Part shown: positions 25,800 to 35,311 of the stretch, in pieces
Numbering within the stretch: the first letter of the stretch is position 1
Layout: every line of letters starts with the position of its first letter
Source of the DNA: Anaerocolumna chitinilytica
GTDB lineage: Bacteria > Bacillota > Clostridia > Lachnospirales > Lachnospiraceae
Direction of reading: 5' to 3'
Length of the DNA stretch: 64,000 nt
NCBI RefSeq assembly: GCF_014218355.1
Contig: NZ_AP023368.1
Location: 3,290,001 to 3,354,000 of the forward strand
The notes under the pieces: generated by a model
Database searches by the model: none
What the model was told of the DNA's origin: nothing
What the model saw: only the letters and a program-made list of their open reading frames with translations
Program-made: the position numbers and the translations under genes

Positions 25800-27358
25800 C
25801 AGTCCTTTGACAAAATAATTGTAGTAATCGATTGCTTACTGACCTCAACCGTGTCTCCCATATCATATCGTCCACTCTCTATTTTGTCCAAATCATGGCT
25901 GTCTGAGGTCTCATATACATTGATACCAGTATATTCTACTGCCCCTGGAATATCAAGCAAAAGTTTTTTATTGTCCTCCGCCTGGTTTATTATAACAAGA
26001 ACCAATTCCTCCTTTCCCTCTTCGTTAACACCGGTAAATGCAACTGGCTTTAACTCTTTGATATCCGAGCTTTCCTTTATCCCAATCCTTTGATACCCCG
26101 GTCTTATGAATCTGGAGTAATTTCCGTAGCCCCATAGACGTTTCAGAGGATTTAAGGCTTTCTTCTGCTCGTTCACATAGATAAGTCCGTCATGATAGCC
26201 ACCCGGAGCTACAGCCACCCAGTTCTGCCAGGATACCACATCCAGTACCGTTAAGTCCTCCTGAAGCACTCTGGCAAGCTCAAAAGCGGAAGCCATGGTA
26301 ACATCCGAACCATTTACCATCTCACACCATTCGCTCATGCGAAGCTTCACCTCTGGATGGTTTGCATCCATCCAACGCTTAAAAGCAGCCTTGGAAGCCG
26401 TATCAGACCAGTAGGAATGGTTGTCTATGGTATCAAAATAACCACCCAGAACCGTATCATTTAATAAGGCGCTGGTATAGGCTATAGCATCTCCTTTCCA
26501 TTCTCCGCTTTCCGGCCCTGATAATGCCACACCTTTTAACTCAGGCCTGTTGTTAAGCTCCTCCAAAAAGGCGCGGTATACCTTGGCAATTGCAGCAGGC
26601 TCGTAATGGCATCCTTCCTGTCCTTCCGTCCAATCCCATTGAGGTTCATTAATAGGAGAAATGTATTTTACCGGAATTCCTTCCTTCTTAAAATGTTCTG
26701 CAACATCCATAACATATCTGGCAAAGTCATCATAATTTTCCGGCAGGATATTCTCCTTGCTGCCCTTTGTTACCTGAGCCGTCCCATTTATAGTCAATCT
26801 CTCCAGTGGACTGTTGCAGAACATTACCACTTCTTTTACACCAAGTTCTGCCGCCCGTTTCATAAACCATACTGCATTGGCGTCCTTATTCCAGTTGTAC
26901 TGGAAAGGTGCTGTTTCAAAACTTTGGGCTCGTCTGTGAGGGTCACTGTAAGTTCCCTTTCCGCTGTCAGCGGAGCCGGCTCCGATATTATACCGGTAGC
27001 TGCTTAGCCCGATACCCTTTTCTCTGTCAAATAAAAGCATCGCTATCTCATCTCTGACAGATCGGCCGGTATCTTTGTATTCATTCTCCCAGCCCCCTAC
27101 ATACTGGGACCACCAGCAGCCGCTGGTGCCAAAGCTTTCAAGGGTCTGATGTTTATCCGTTATGTCAATATTCAAGGTAATTGCTCCCTCTGTGTCATTT
27201 TTTCCAGACTGTTCATCTGCTTCCTTCGTAACCGCTGTTTCACCCTGTAATCCATTTCTGCCGGAAATATCACTGTCTTTCTTTGATCCATTTCCCAGAG
27301 AACAGCCGGTTAACAGAAGCAGCACACATAAAACCGTCACACTCCACTTTTTCTTCAT
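25796..27358 (-). CDS. Secreted GH30-family lipoprotein, probable endo-beta-galactanase
   Basis: Extracellular glycosidase of clan A, best matching GH30. Acid/base Glu238 lies in YISPINEPQWDW and nucleophile Glu343 in LRMSEWCEM. The barrel start (QTLESFGTSGCWWSQYVGG) and a short C-terminal beta domain fit. The N-terminus is a lipoprotein signal with lipobox LLTGC (Cys19), so the enzyme is anchored outside the membrane. Start at ATG 27358 with GGGGGAA upstream; the frame to 27394 lacks a ribosome site. The pattern resembles GH30 endo-beta-1,6-galactanases more than glucosylceramidases, and GH35 in the same locus agrees, but xylan or glucan cannot be excluded. Confidence 0.83.
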   Translation of the reverse strand: MKKKWSVTVLCVLLLLTGCSLGNGSKKDSDISGRNGLQGETAVTKEADEQSGKNDTEGAITLNIDITDKHQTLESFGTSGCWWSQYVGGWENEYKDTGRSVRDEIAMLLFDREKGIGLSSYRYNIGAGSADSGKGTYSDPHRRAQSFETAPFQYNWNKDANAVWFMKRAAELGVKEVVMFCNSPLERLTINGTAQVTKGSKENILPENYDDFARYVMDVAEHFKKEGIPVKYISPINEPQWDWTEGQEGCHYEPAAIAKVYRAFLEELNNRPELKGVALSGPESGEWKGDAIAYTSALLNDTVLGGYFDTIDNHSYWSDTASKAAFKRWMDANHPEVKLRMSEWCEMVNGSDVTMASAFELARVLQEDLTVLDVVSWQNWVAVAPGGYHDGLIYVNEQKKALNPLKRLWGYGNYSRFIRPGYQRIGIKESSDIKELKPVAFTGVNEEGKEELVLVIINQAEDNKKLLLDIPGAVEYTGINVYETSDSHDLDKIESGRYDMGDTVEVSKQSITTIILSKDW

Positions 27359-27398
27359 AAAAATTCCCCCATGCGCACCACTGCGTGCGTTCAACTCA

Positions 27399-27690
27399 TT
27401 GTAGAAATTGATTATTAATTTCCAAACGCCTTAAGATTGCGCCGAGGATTTCGCAGGCACAATCTTGTGTAGAAATTATGCTTTTCAATAATTCCTACTA
27501 CCCATTATGCCCTTTCCGACGCGCCTTAAGATTGCGCCGAGGATTTCGCAGGCACAATCTGCGTAGGAATTATGCTTTTCAATAATTCCTACTACCCATT
27601 ATGCCCTTTCCAACGCGCCTTAAGATTGCGCCGAGGATTTCGCAGGCACAATCTGTGTAGGAATTATGCTTTTCAATAATTCCTACTTAT
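27399..27690. repeat. Three tandem 94-95 bp repeats, each with two hairpins
   Basis: Units starting CGCCTTAAGATTGCGCCGAG begin at 27427, 27522 and 27616, after a degenerate partial at 27401. Each holds stem 1, AGATTGCGCC with GGCACAATCT, and stem 2, GTAGGAATTAT with ATAATTCCTAC (perfect 11 bp in units 2 and 3, 8-nt loop). The array fills the whole gap from the permease stop codon to the GH30 leader inside a same-strand gene run. It resembles REP/BIME-like intergenic repeats; no coding potential is seen. Confidence 0.85.
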
Positions 27691-28688
27691 CCGACAAGAC
27701 CTGAATTCTCAAGGTTCTCAACAAGCCACTTTTGCGCACCGAAATATACCAGCAGCAGAGGTATCAGAAAGATCAGTACTGCTGCCTGCTTCACAGCATC
27801 AAAGGCAAAATCCGTAGCCAAAGGTACATTAAACCAAACCTTTATCGCATTCAGAACAAAGTCCTTGTTGGCTGTTGAAAAGACTCTGGCGAGAGTAGAA
27901 CTTAAATAAGGACCGTCTTTGTTGAAATAACTGGTTAAGTAAGTATCTCCGTAATTCCAGACAAAAGATAACACCGCTACCGTCGAGATGGCCGGCACTG
28001 CATTAGGTACCATAATTTTAAAATAAGTTTTGTGGAAACCACAGCCGTCAATCAGGGCGGCTTCCTCCAGTTCATTGGGGATATTTTTGAAAAACTGGCT
28101 GAATATGAAGATAAAAAGACTCTGCTGTACGCCAAAACCCAGTACTGCCAGCATAATAAGGGTTATGGGTTTATTAATAAGATTAATCTCTCCTGCAGCT
28201 GTAAAAAGTTTTAATAACCCAAATGCATTAAAATGAGAGTAATAAATATACTGTGCCAGCAACAGAGACTGCCTGGGAACCAAAAACACCAGTATTACCA
28301 AGAAAAATACCACACGATGTCCAAGAAACTTTACCCTCGCCAGGGAATAACCGGCCATAGCGGAAAAGAACACCTGTATCGACATGATTAAACCAGCATA
28401 CAGGATGGATTTTATCATGGTCATAATACCTTCCGGCATACAAAATCTTATTGCCGCCCTGAAGCTGGTAATAGAGAATTCCAAAGGCAGCCAGATTACA
28501 TTAGGATTTCCTAAATCTTCAATGTTAGAAAATATGGTAGGTACCAGTTGGACAATCGGATAAAGAATTGTAAAACATAAACCTGCAATAATACAAAATA
28601 GAAAGACGGATTGCAGGACATTCTTCCATTTCTTGCGAAAGAGGTAGACCTTAAGCCCAAAAGAGGCGTTCTCTGTCTTATTTTTCAT
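27687..28688 (-). CDS. Carbohydrate ABC permease, MalG-like (pair A)
   Basis: Inner-membrane permease of the CUT1 sugar ABC family. About six helices, with the EAA loop ELEEAALIDGCGFHKTYFKI that contacts the ATPase, and the conserved C-terminal PLLLVYFGAQKWLVENL. The first helix lies near residue 30. Its ATG (28688) is inside the end of the MalF-like gene, an 11-bp overlap that couples translation. The hairpin repeat array begins directly after its stop codon. Substrate likely a galactan oligosaccharide from gene context. Confidence 0.92.
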   Translation of the reverse strand: MKNKTENASFGLKVYLFRKKWKNVLQSVFLFCIIAGLCFTILYPIVQLVPTIFSNIEDLGNPNVIWLPLEFSITSFRAAIRFCMPEGIMTMIKSILYAGLIMSIQVFFSAMAGYSLARVKFLGHRVVFFLVILVFLVPRQSLLLAQYIYYSHFNAFGLLKLFTAAGEINLINKPITLIMLAVLGFGVQQSLFIFIFSQFFKNIPNELEEAALIDGCGFHKTYFKIMVPNAVPAISTVAVLSFVWNYGDTYLTSYFNKDGPYLSSTLARVFSTANKDFVLNAIKVWFNVPLATDFAFDAVKQAAVLIFLIPLLLVYFGAQKWLVENLENSGLVG

Positions 28689-29583
28689 ATTTCTTTACCA
28701 CCTTTCTTAAAACCAGCAGGACAACTCCAAGAACCAGCAGCACATTGAAAATATATACTACGGATAAGGCCGAACCGGTACCAATCTTACTTTGTTCAAA
28801 AGCAAAGCTATAAGCCTCTTCCGATATAGGAGACTTTAAGAACATATCCACCACCGTATATATAGTAACAAAAAGCGTTATATGCATAATAGTGGGTATG
28901 GTAACCTTCCAAAAGGTCTCATAAGCCGTTGCCCCTTCAATTTTTGCCACCTCATACAGGCTTGGACTGATAGACTGAAGTCCTGCAAGATATATCAGGG
29001 TCTGGACACCTGATTGGGAAAGCACGTCAAATATCTTATCCACGTAAGATATGACCGGCTGCAGAATGCTCATAGGTATATCCATGTATCTCATTAATAA
29101 AACACTGATATAACTTTGACTGAATAAGCCGGAGCTCTCTTTCACCCATTCACCTCCGGTAGTAATTGCCAGCATATTAATAACGATGTCAAGTCCGAAA
29201 ATAATAGGCAGGAAGAAAATTACTCTTACAATTCCCCTTCCCTTGAATTTTAAGTTGGCTAACAACGCCATAAATAAACTGAAGATAACGATAAGAGGAA
29301 CATTGGTCAATATCGAAAGGTTCTGGTCTGCAAAAAGCCTTGCCATTGGCTGTGCTCCGGTAGTTACCTCACTCTGGAATAAATCGATGTAATTCTGAAA
29401 CCCAATATAATCAAATTTCATGCCGCCCGTATCATTGACACTTACCTTATTAAAGGAATACATTACCGTATTAAACAAAGGTATGGCAAAGCACAGGAAA
29501 AAACCTACTATAAACGGCAGGACATAGAGGAAGCCGTTGAGCTTTCTTTTAGTTTTGTATTTTAACGGAAAAATATTTCGCAT
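28678..29583 (-). CDS. Carbohydrate ABC permease, MalF-like (pair A)
   Basis: CUT1 permease partner of the MalG-like protein, with six helices, the N-terminal FLYVLPFIVGFFLCFAIPLF and the EAA loop SLYEVAKIEGATAYETFWKV. GGAGG precedes ATG 29583. It follows the DUF5696-like gene by 12 nt. The region between helices 2 and 3 (about residues 120-190) is longer than usual for this family. With the pair at 34403-36214 it gives the locus two complete permease heterodimers. Confidence 0.92.
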   Translation of the reverse strand: MRNIFPLKYKTKRKLNGFLYVLPFIVGFFLCFAIPLFNTVMYSFNKVSVNDTGGMKFDYIGFQNYIDLFQSEVTTGAQPMARLFADQNLSILTNVPLIVIFSLFMALLANLKFKGRGIVRVIFFLPIIFGLDIVINMLAITTGGEWVKESSGLFSQSYISVLLMRYMDIPMSILQPVISYVDKIFDVLSQSGVQTLIYLAGLQSISPSLYEVAKIEGATAYETFWKVTIPTIMHITLFVTIYTVVDMFLKSPISEEAYSFAFEQSKIGTGSALSVVYIFNVLLVLGVVLLVLRKVVKKYEK

Positions 29584-29595
29584 CCCTCTTCCCTC

Positions 29596-32226
29596 CTACT
29601 TTCCTGAAATAATAAATCCTAGGGCAGGTATCTCACTGCCGTCTACAACAACGGAATGGAGGTTATAGTTTGTTATAACCCTTGCACCTGAAGCATATTC
29701 CGTGCAGAATACATTATCTGATAAGATTTTGTGTCCTGTAATTTCCATGGTACCGATTTTCTCCCAGGCATTCTTACACTGTGAGTATACCTTTTGTATG
29801 GTGTCCTTCTGCTTTTGGTACTCGGTAGCGTAATAGTAGGAATAAGCGGTCTCCTGTAAAATATCATCACTCTTGGCACTCAAAGTAAATTTCGGATATA
29901 CACCAAGCTCTACTGACTGGAGTACATAATAGGCAGGATTTTCGGAAGACATATTTACATTCTCCGTTGTTACCTGGACCAGTCCGTTCATAACCAGCTG
30001 CCGAAAGGGAATCGTAATATAAAAGGAGGCGTAATCACTGCTCTCTCTTGAGATATCTTCCGCATAGGAACCATATAATACATTCTTCATCATGGGATTT
30101 TCCAGAGACAGTTCATGGCTTTCGGAGAGTTTCTTTAAGCTGTCTTCTGCAATTCGTCCGGCTTCATAAACTGACACCTTCTTCTTAAAACGGTAGTCTG
30201 CCATGTTATAATGAGCCAGATCGGATATGGCAAGCTTATCATACTCCTTAGCCCCGTCCAGGAATTTATTCACCACTCCGTCTAAATATCTGGGTGAGAG
30301 CAGATAGAAATAATTCACATCAAATCCGGTAAATCCATCCAGAATGCCTAAGGACGGCAGATAACGGTATATGGTGGCAGGAGAATTGGAATAGTCATAT
30401 ACGGCATGGGTTTTCGCCCGAAAGCCGTTGCCCTTATCATAAACCTTGGATAAGCTTACATCAAAAAACATATCCGCCTTCCGTTCACCGGCCAGATTCC
30501 TTAATTCTTTCAATTCCTCTTTCGATCCGTTGGCAGAGGTCAGTTCAGCTCTATTGTTAAGCTTATTTTCAAACCCACCGTTAAAGAAACCGGTATATTG
30601 CAGCGCCATATTGACATCCGGTAAATCTTTGATAATATCCGACAGTTCTTTGTAAGTCGTCACAGAATAACTCGACTGGTAAGGGATACCCAGAAAACGC
30701 TTGGTAAGAGATATGGTACCTAAAAAGTCCATATACACCTTTGCCTTATCCGGATAGGACAGTTTTGTAATATTCCCCTGTTTCATCAGATATTCCTGAT
30801 AGGTTTTCGCCATATCAAAGTAAGAAACATTTCCCGGAAACAATTTGTAACGAATAGTATAATCCACATCCAAAACTCCCGTATCCACCAGATAGGAAGC
30901 CTTGTTGTCACTATAAGGGCCATATACCTTAACATTACTGTACTGTGCTGCATCAAAAGAAGCATAGGCTTTGTTATAGGAGGAAGCGCTGTCTTTTGCC
31001 GTAGAGGCCAGCTTGACATTTATGTAGGAAGTTTCGGCGCCTTTCTCAATGATTCCAAGAAAACCGTGAGAAGCATTCTCCATGGTCCCGTATGTCATGC
31101 CAAATACCGGCATCATAAGCTCTTCCCCGTATTCTGGGGCGAAGTAGTAATCAGCCAGAGAGTTATTATTATAAATTGGCCTGATATAATCGGGCACAGC
31201 CATATTAAAAGTATTAAATTTAAACAGTGCTCCAGCCCCATCCGGTACCAGGATGTATCCATCCTCATACTCTTTGGAAGCTGCTGCTCCAAAGTTGGGA
31301 AGCACTTTGATATTTTGTATGGTGTAATAGGAATTACCGCTTACCATCTGCTGTGTGGGTACACGGAATACAAAATCATCTCCATCAAGAGTCGCTTCCG
31401 CAACAATTTTAAACTGTGCCGGCTCGGTAAAAGTTACGCTAAGTCCCATTTCATTGCTGTCACTTATGAGCATTTCTTTTGTATAACCCAATAACTCAGC
31501 CAGTTTGATCAACTGTTTGACGGCACTTCTTGGAGGAGTTCCATTATAGGAAACCGCATAACAGTCCTCAGTAATGCTCTTTTTATACAACAGCTCCAGA
31601 GTCATTTTATATTTATCTGCCGAAACCTGGTCAATCTTGCCGGTTTCCACCAGGTTTTTGATACCAGCTAAAAAGAAATTTTCAAACCTGTCCGTTGGCA
31701 TTTTCTGCGGATAATATTCCGGGAAGCGTTCTGATTCCCCTTCATTGATATCCATGGTTATCTGAACACCATTATCTATCTTTTTTAAGACATAACTCCC
31801 AAGCTGGGTACAGTAGGTATAGGAATCCCATTCGGTAAGGTTATTATCTTTCCCCAGGTAGGAAACCGTTAGCATGGCAAGCTCTGAGGCCTCATTACTC
31901 CCGTTAACGGTAGAATTCCATACCTTTCCGGTGTTTTTATCCTTTAGCTTCAAGTTCATGGTCTTACTGTTTATGTAGAGCTGTTTGCTGTCACTTTCCG
32001 CTACCAGCACCTCGCCCATATCATGGGATATCTCCTCTCCTGTCTTGGACAGTTCCGCCTTATCTGCCTCGGGCAGAGGACCTGCTTTCACCCCAAGAAC
32101 AGGTATATAACGCAGGAATCCGATAATAAGGCATATGATCAGAACTGTTGCCACCATCTTACGGGCAAAATGTCTGGCATATATTTTACGGATTTTTTCC
32201 GTCAGGAGTCTTATATAATCCGCCAT
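29596..32226 (-). CDS. DUF5696-like membrane-anchored surface protein, 876 aa
   Basis: Large protein with one N-terminal membrane helix (about residues 25-45) and some 830 extracytoplasmic residues. Segments such as MNLKLKDKNTGKVWNSTVNG, GYILVPDGAGALFKFNTF and a TIM-barrel-like stretch (SVTTYKELSDIIKDLPDVNM) match my memory of DUF5696 proteins. These recur beside CUT1 transporters in Paenibacillus and Lachnospiraceae polysaccharide loci. The distal half resembles a divergent glycosidase barrel, but I could not pick catalytic carboxylates with confidence. AAAGGA precedes ATG 32226. Likely role: glycan binding or processing at the surface; this is inference. Confidence 0.72.
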   Translation of the reverse strand: MADYIRLLTEKIRKIYARHFARKMVATVLIICLIIGFLRYIPVLGVKAGPLPEADKAELSKTGEEISHDMGEVLVAESDSKQLYINSKTMNLKLKDKNTGKVWNSTVNGSNEASELAMLTVSYLGKDNNLTEWDSYTYCTQLGSYVLKKIDNGVQITMDINEGESERFPEYYPQKMPTDRFENFFLAGIKNLVETGKIDQVSADKYKMTLELLYKKSITEDCYAVSYNGTPPRSAVKQLIKLAELLGYTKEMLISDSNEMGLSVTFTEPAQFKIVAEATLDGDDFVFRVPTQQMVSGNSYYTIQNIKVLPNFGAAASKEYEDGYILVPDGAGALFKFNTFNMAVPDYIRPIYNNNSLADYYFAPEYGEELMMPVFGMTYGTMENASHGFLGIIEKGAETSYINVKLASTAKDSASSYNKAYASFDAAQYSNVKVYGPYSDNKASYLVDTGVLDVDYTIRYKLFPGNVSYFDMAKTYQEYLMKQGNITKLSYPDKAKVYMDFLGTISLTKRFLGIPYQSSYSVTTYKELSDIIKDLPDVNMALQYTGFFNGGFENKLNNRAELTSANGSKEELKELRNLAGERKADMFFDVSLSKVYDKGNGFRAKTHAVYDYSNSPATIYRYLPSLGILDGFTGFDVNYFYLLSPRYLDGVVNKFLDGAKEYDKLAISDLAHYNMADYRFKKKVSVYEAGRIAEDSLKKLSESHELSLENPMMKNVLYGSYAEDISRESSDYASFYITIPFRQLVMNGLVQVTTENVNMSSENPAYYVLQSVELGVYPKFTLSAKSDDILQETAYSYYYATEYQKQKDTIQKVYSQCKNAWEKIGTMEITGHKILSDNVFCTEYASGARVITNYNLHSVVVDGSEIPALGFIISGK

Positions 32227-32278
32227 CTTATTTCATCCTTTCATGTTTTACTGAAATCTATGAGAGCCGCTTCGGCTT

Positions 32279-32914
32279 TCAGTTCACTCTTCTTATAATC
32301 TCCTGTCCGACCGATGTAAAAAAATAGTACATGCGCTCTAACAGTGAGAAAAACAGTATGCCTAAAAAGATAATAATAAAGGCGGCCACCGCTGTTGCCA
32401 GCAGAGTTTTGATATTCACGGAAAAAGTATATTCATGTATTATACACAGTCCGGCTAAAAGGACAAAGACAAACCAGACCACACCGATCTCCTGCAGGGA
32501 TTTTACAATGATAACTTCTTCCTTTATAATAAAATTACTGATAAAGGCCGTAATACCGTTGAACAATAACATGGGAAGAATGGAATAACATATTACGATA
32601 TAGATATCCCGCATGTTGCCTTTTCCGTTAAAAAGAGTGGTTACCGTCCAGTTGCTTACCGTAAAAAGGAGAAATACGGATAAGGCAGAAATAAATATAG
32701 ATACGCTGTTCATTGCAAAGACAGCATTCCTGTTCATAACAAATCCGGTATACTGATAGGCAATACATTGCATAATACCGTAGAGTACCAGGATTACCGT
32801 AGCAATCAAAACACTTCCTTTTCCCCGGTACTTAATCTCATAGAAGCCGTCAAAGGGATGAAACATGGCGTACCTTAGATAATGCAGCCGTTCCTTTATT
32901 ATCTCACTCCTCAT
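32279..32914 (-). CDS. YIP1-like multi-pass membrane protein, 211 aa
   Basis: Small integral membrane protein with about five helices (around residues 33-52, 65-85, 100-122, 135-155 and 170-195) and the FHPFDGFYEIKYRGKGS opening characteristic of Yip1-domain proteins of Firmicutes. Start at ATG 32914: AAGGAG is 10 nt upstream, while the GTG at 32923 is too close. It overlaps the end of the NHL gene by 11 bp, so the pair is translationally coupled. Its function is unknown; position suggests a part of the same envelope complex as the NHL and DUF5696-like proteins. Confidence 0.78.
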   Translation of the reverse strand: MRSEIIKERLHYLRYAMFHPFDGFYEIKYRGKGSVLIATVILVLYGIMQCIAYQYTGFVMNRNAVFAMNSVSIFISALSVFLLFTVSNWTVTTLFNGKGNMRDIYIVICYSILPMLLFNGITAFISNFIIKEEVIIVKSLQEIGVVWFVFVLLAGLCIIHEYTFSVNIKTLLATAVAAFIIIFLGILFFSLLERMYYFFTSVGQEIIRRVN

Positions 32915-34382
32915 TCTGTCCACTCTCCTTCTTATGATATCTGACTTCCGTAAATAGAATCAGGAAGATAAAAGCTAAAAAGATAACCGCTATTATACCA
33001 AAATGGCTTTGCAGCACCTCAGCCCGGTATCCGTTATAAGCCTTGGAATAGAACTCACGGTTATTTCCTAACTTAAAGTAATACATTGCTTTCTTATATT
33101 CATCCTTCATCAGATAGTTCTTGCCGATACCAGCATAAGCGACCTCATAATTGGCATTCAGGGTCAGTATTTTCTTAAACTGTGTCAGGGCCTCATCCCA
33201 TTTACCGTAATAATATTTCTCGCTGGCAAGAAGTGCCGCTTCACCGAAATCCGTAGGTGTTAGGATATAGGCGCATTTTAAAGTGCTGTCTGCTACCACC
33301 AGGTTGTTTCCCAGCCATGCGATACCCGTAGGCATCTGGAAAGAACCCTTTGTCTTTCCCTGAGAACCGAAGGCATCAAGAAGCTGTCCGTCAAAGTCGT
33401 AGAGAAAAATCCTTCCTTTGGATTTATCTATCACTGCATAAGTACCATAATCCTGTACGGCAATATCAACAAACTGGCTCTGATCCGCAATCTTCATCCG
33501 GTGTATATCCCCGACAACACTGGTATTGCCCTTCTCTCTTAAGACGTTTTTACCGCCGGAATTCAGCCGGAATACCATATGCTGTGCTGCTGCGTCAAAG
33601 GTTACGGCATATACAAAGCCGTCGGAATCCAGGTCTATGTTATTAAAGGCGGGTGCAAAGGTCCTCTTCATCTGCTCCTTTTGCCTGTCAGAGGAAATGG
33701 ACTTCCAGAAATAATCAATAACATTAACGGAAGGGGAATTCACACCAAAATACCTGGAAAAAGTACCGTCCGAATTCAATTCTAGAATACCCTCATAACT
33801 TGACTGTACCACCACATAAATCCTGCCCGTATTATCTACGACAATTTTTGAAGGTTTAAATTCTGAAACCCCTGCCATATTTTCAGGTTTTTTAATCACT
33901 CTTTTCAAGGTATAATTCCTGCCGTCCAGAACGATAATTCTTTCGGCTCCTGTATCGGCGATAAAAAGCTCCTGGTCTTTTTCCTGATAAAATGCACCTT
34001 CCGGAGCACTTAATACCAGCTGTGCCCCGCTTTTTTCATCTATTACAATCTTGTCATTCGCATCCCTGATAACTTTTAGGGATTTCACAAAAGAACCTCC
34101 CTGATTTACGATGTCCACCCGGCCTTCCAGCGTATCTACCAGGAAAATACGTCCGTCCCCGCTGGTAACCACATCGTTAAACCCCTGTACCTTGATGCCT
34201 CCCATATTTTTCTCATTAATTACCCGGTCCAGCTGAAAGGCTGCCGGACTCTCTACGGCATTCCCCCAGTAATCATAGGTATAGCCCTCAAAATCATAGC
34301 TTTTACCATCGGCAGCGTAAACATCCATAGGTATAAATACCAGTATGAATACGAGCAGGATTAGTAAGCACTTTTTCTTCAT
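32904..34382 (-). CDS. NHL beta-propeller/TPR protein with C-terminal membrane anchor, 492 aa
   Basis: Exported protein. Signal peptide KKKCLLILLVFILVFIPM with cleavage near VYAAD, then an NHL-type propeller (DVVTSGDGRIFLVDTLEGRV, KIVVDNTGRIYVVVQ, MPTGIAWLGNNLVVADST). A TPR pair around residues 385-445 (KYYYGKWDEALTQFKKIL, KNYLMKDEYKKAMYYFKLGN) and a C-terminal membrane helix at about 462-480 follow. The topology puts propeller and TPR outside with a short inner tail. GGAGGAG precedes ATG 34382. It is coupled to the YIP1-like gene and lies between the two permease pairs. It is probably an interaction scaffold; no enzymatic residues were identified. Confidence 0.8.
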   Translation of the reverse strand: MKKKCLLILLVFILVFIPMDVYAADGKSYDFEGYTYDYWGNAVESPAAFQLDRVINEKNMGGIKVQGFNDVVTSGDGRIFLVDTLEGRVDIVNQGGSFVKSLKVIRDANDKIVIDEKSGAQLVLSAPEGAFYQEKDQELFIADTGAERIIVLDGRNYTLKRVIKKPENMAGVSEFKPSKIVVDNTGRIYVVVQSSYEGILELNSDGTFSRYFGVNSPSVNVIDYFWKSISSDRQKEQMKRTFAPAFNNIDLDSDGFVYAVTFDAAAQHMVFRLNSGGKNVLREKGNTSVVGDIHRMKIADQSQFVDIAVQDYGTYAVIDKSKGRIFLYDFDGQLLDAFGSQGKTKGSFQMPTGIAWLGNNLVVADSTLKCAYILTPTDFGEAALLASEKYYYGKWDEALTQFKKILTLNANYEVAYAGIGKNYLMKDEYKKAMYYFKLGNNREFYSKAYNGYRAEVLQSHFGIIAVIFLAFIFLILFTEVRYHKKESGQNEE

Positions 34383-34402
34383 TTTCCATTCTCCTCCTAT
34401 TA

Positions 34403-35293
34403 CTAACCCTTCACACCGGAAGTTGCCATTGTTTCGATAACATTACTCTGTGACAAAACGAATACTGTTATGGGAACCAGCAGCATAATAAAGGATATGG
34501 CAGAGGATACACCGGTACGGGATATACCGCCGCTTACCAGCTGTTGGAGCACATAAGTTACAGGCTTTAATTCTTCCGTATAGATAAATACACCTCCGGT
34601 AGTACCCCACATCTGTTGAAAGGACAGGATTATTAAGGTAATCCACGCAGGCTTGCACAAAGGCATAACCACGCTCCAGTAAGTCTTAAATTCTCCTGCT
34701 CCGTCAATTTTAGCAGCCTCCAGCATCTCATCCGGTATCTGTACCATAAAATTCTTCATCAGGTACAGACCAAGGGTCGATCCTATAGCCGGCAGGATGA
34801 CCGCCCAATAAGTATCTATCATACCAAGCTTGCTCATAATCAGGTAATTGGGTATTGCCGTTACGGAGGCGTTAAACATCAGGGCATAAACTATGATATT
34901 GCTCATCAGTTTGGAACCCGGAAAAGTATATTTCGCCAGGGGAAAGGCAGCCATAGAACCAAGAAGCACGGTTCCGAAGGTTCCGAGAACCGTAATAACA
35001 CCCGTATTGAATATATATCTTGATAAAGGCACATTAAAGCTTTCCACAATAGTTGCCAGGTCAAAAAAGTTATTCAGGGTAGGATTTTCCACCGTCATTT
35101 TAGGAGGTATGATAAAGATTTCACTTAAAGGCTTAAATGCATTTACCACTGTAAATATGAGGGGAAAGAGGCTGAACAAACCAAAGAAAACAAGCACCAG
35201 CGTAAGACCGATATCTCCCATAAGGCTTCGGTTTCTTCTTCTTAATTTTCTTGCACGCAGCTTTGATACAAGAAACTTATATAATTGTTTCAT
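34403..35293 (-). CDS. Carbohydrate ABC permease, MalG-like (pair B)
   Basis: CUT1 permease with six helices; EAA loop EMLEAAKIDGAGEFKTYWSV and the typical ending VLSQSNVIETMATSGVKG. ATG 35293 is preceded by AAAGGCGG. It is followed 20 nt later by the NHL gene and preceded 18 nt earlier by its MalF-like partner. It is sequence-divergent from pair A (different loops and C-terminus), so the two pairs are not a recent duplication. Confidence 0.92.
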   Translation of the reverse strand: MKQLYKFLVSKLRARKLRRRNRSLMGDIGLTLVLVFFGLFSLFPLIFTVVNAFKPLSEIFIIPPKMTVENPTLNNFFDLATIVESFNVPLSRYIFNTGVITVLGTFGTVLLGSMAAFPLAKYTFPGSKLMSNIIVYALMFNASVTAIPNYLIMSKLGMIDTYWAVILPAIGSTLGLYLMKNFMVQIPDEMLEAAKIDGAGEFKTYWSVVMPLCKPAWITLIILSFQQMWGTTGGVFIYTEELKPVTYVLQQLVSGGISRTGVSSAISFIMLLVPITVFVLSQSNVIETMATSGVKG

Positions 35294-35311
35294 TTTACAA
35301 ACCGCCTTTCT

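Noticed and set aside
27399..27690. CRISPR array
   Set aside because: Only three units, and the whole 94-95 bp unit is conserved with no unique spacers. No cas genes are near. The 41-bp and 14-bp arrays fail on the same grounds.
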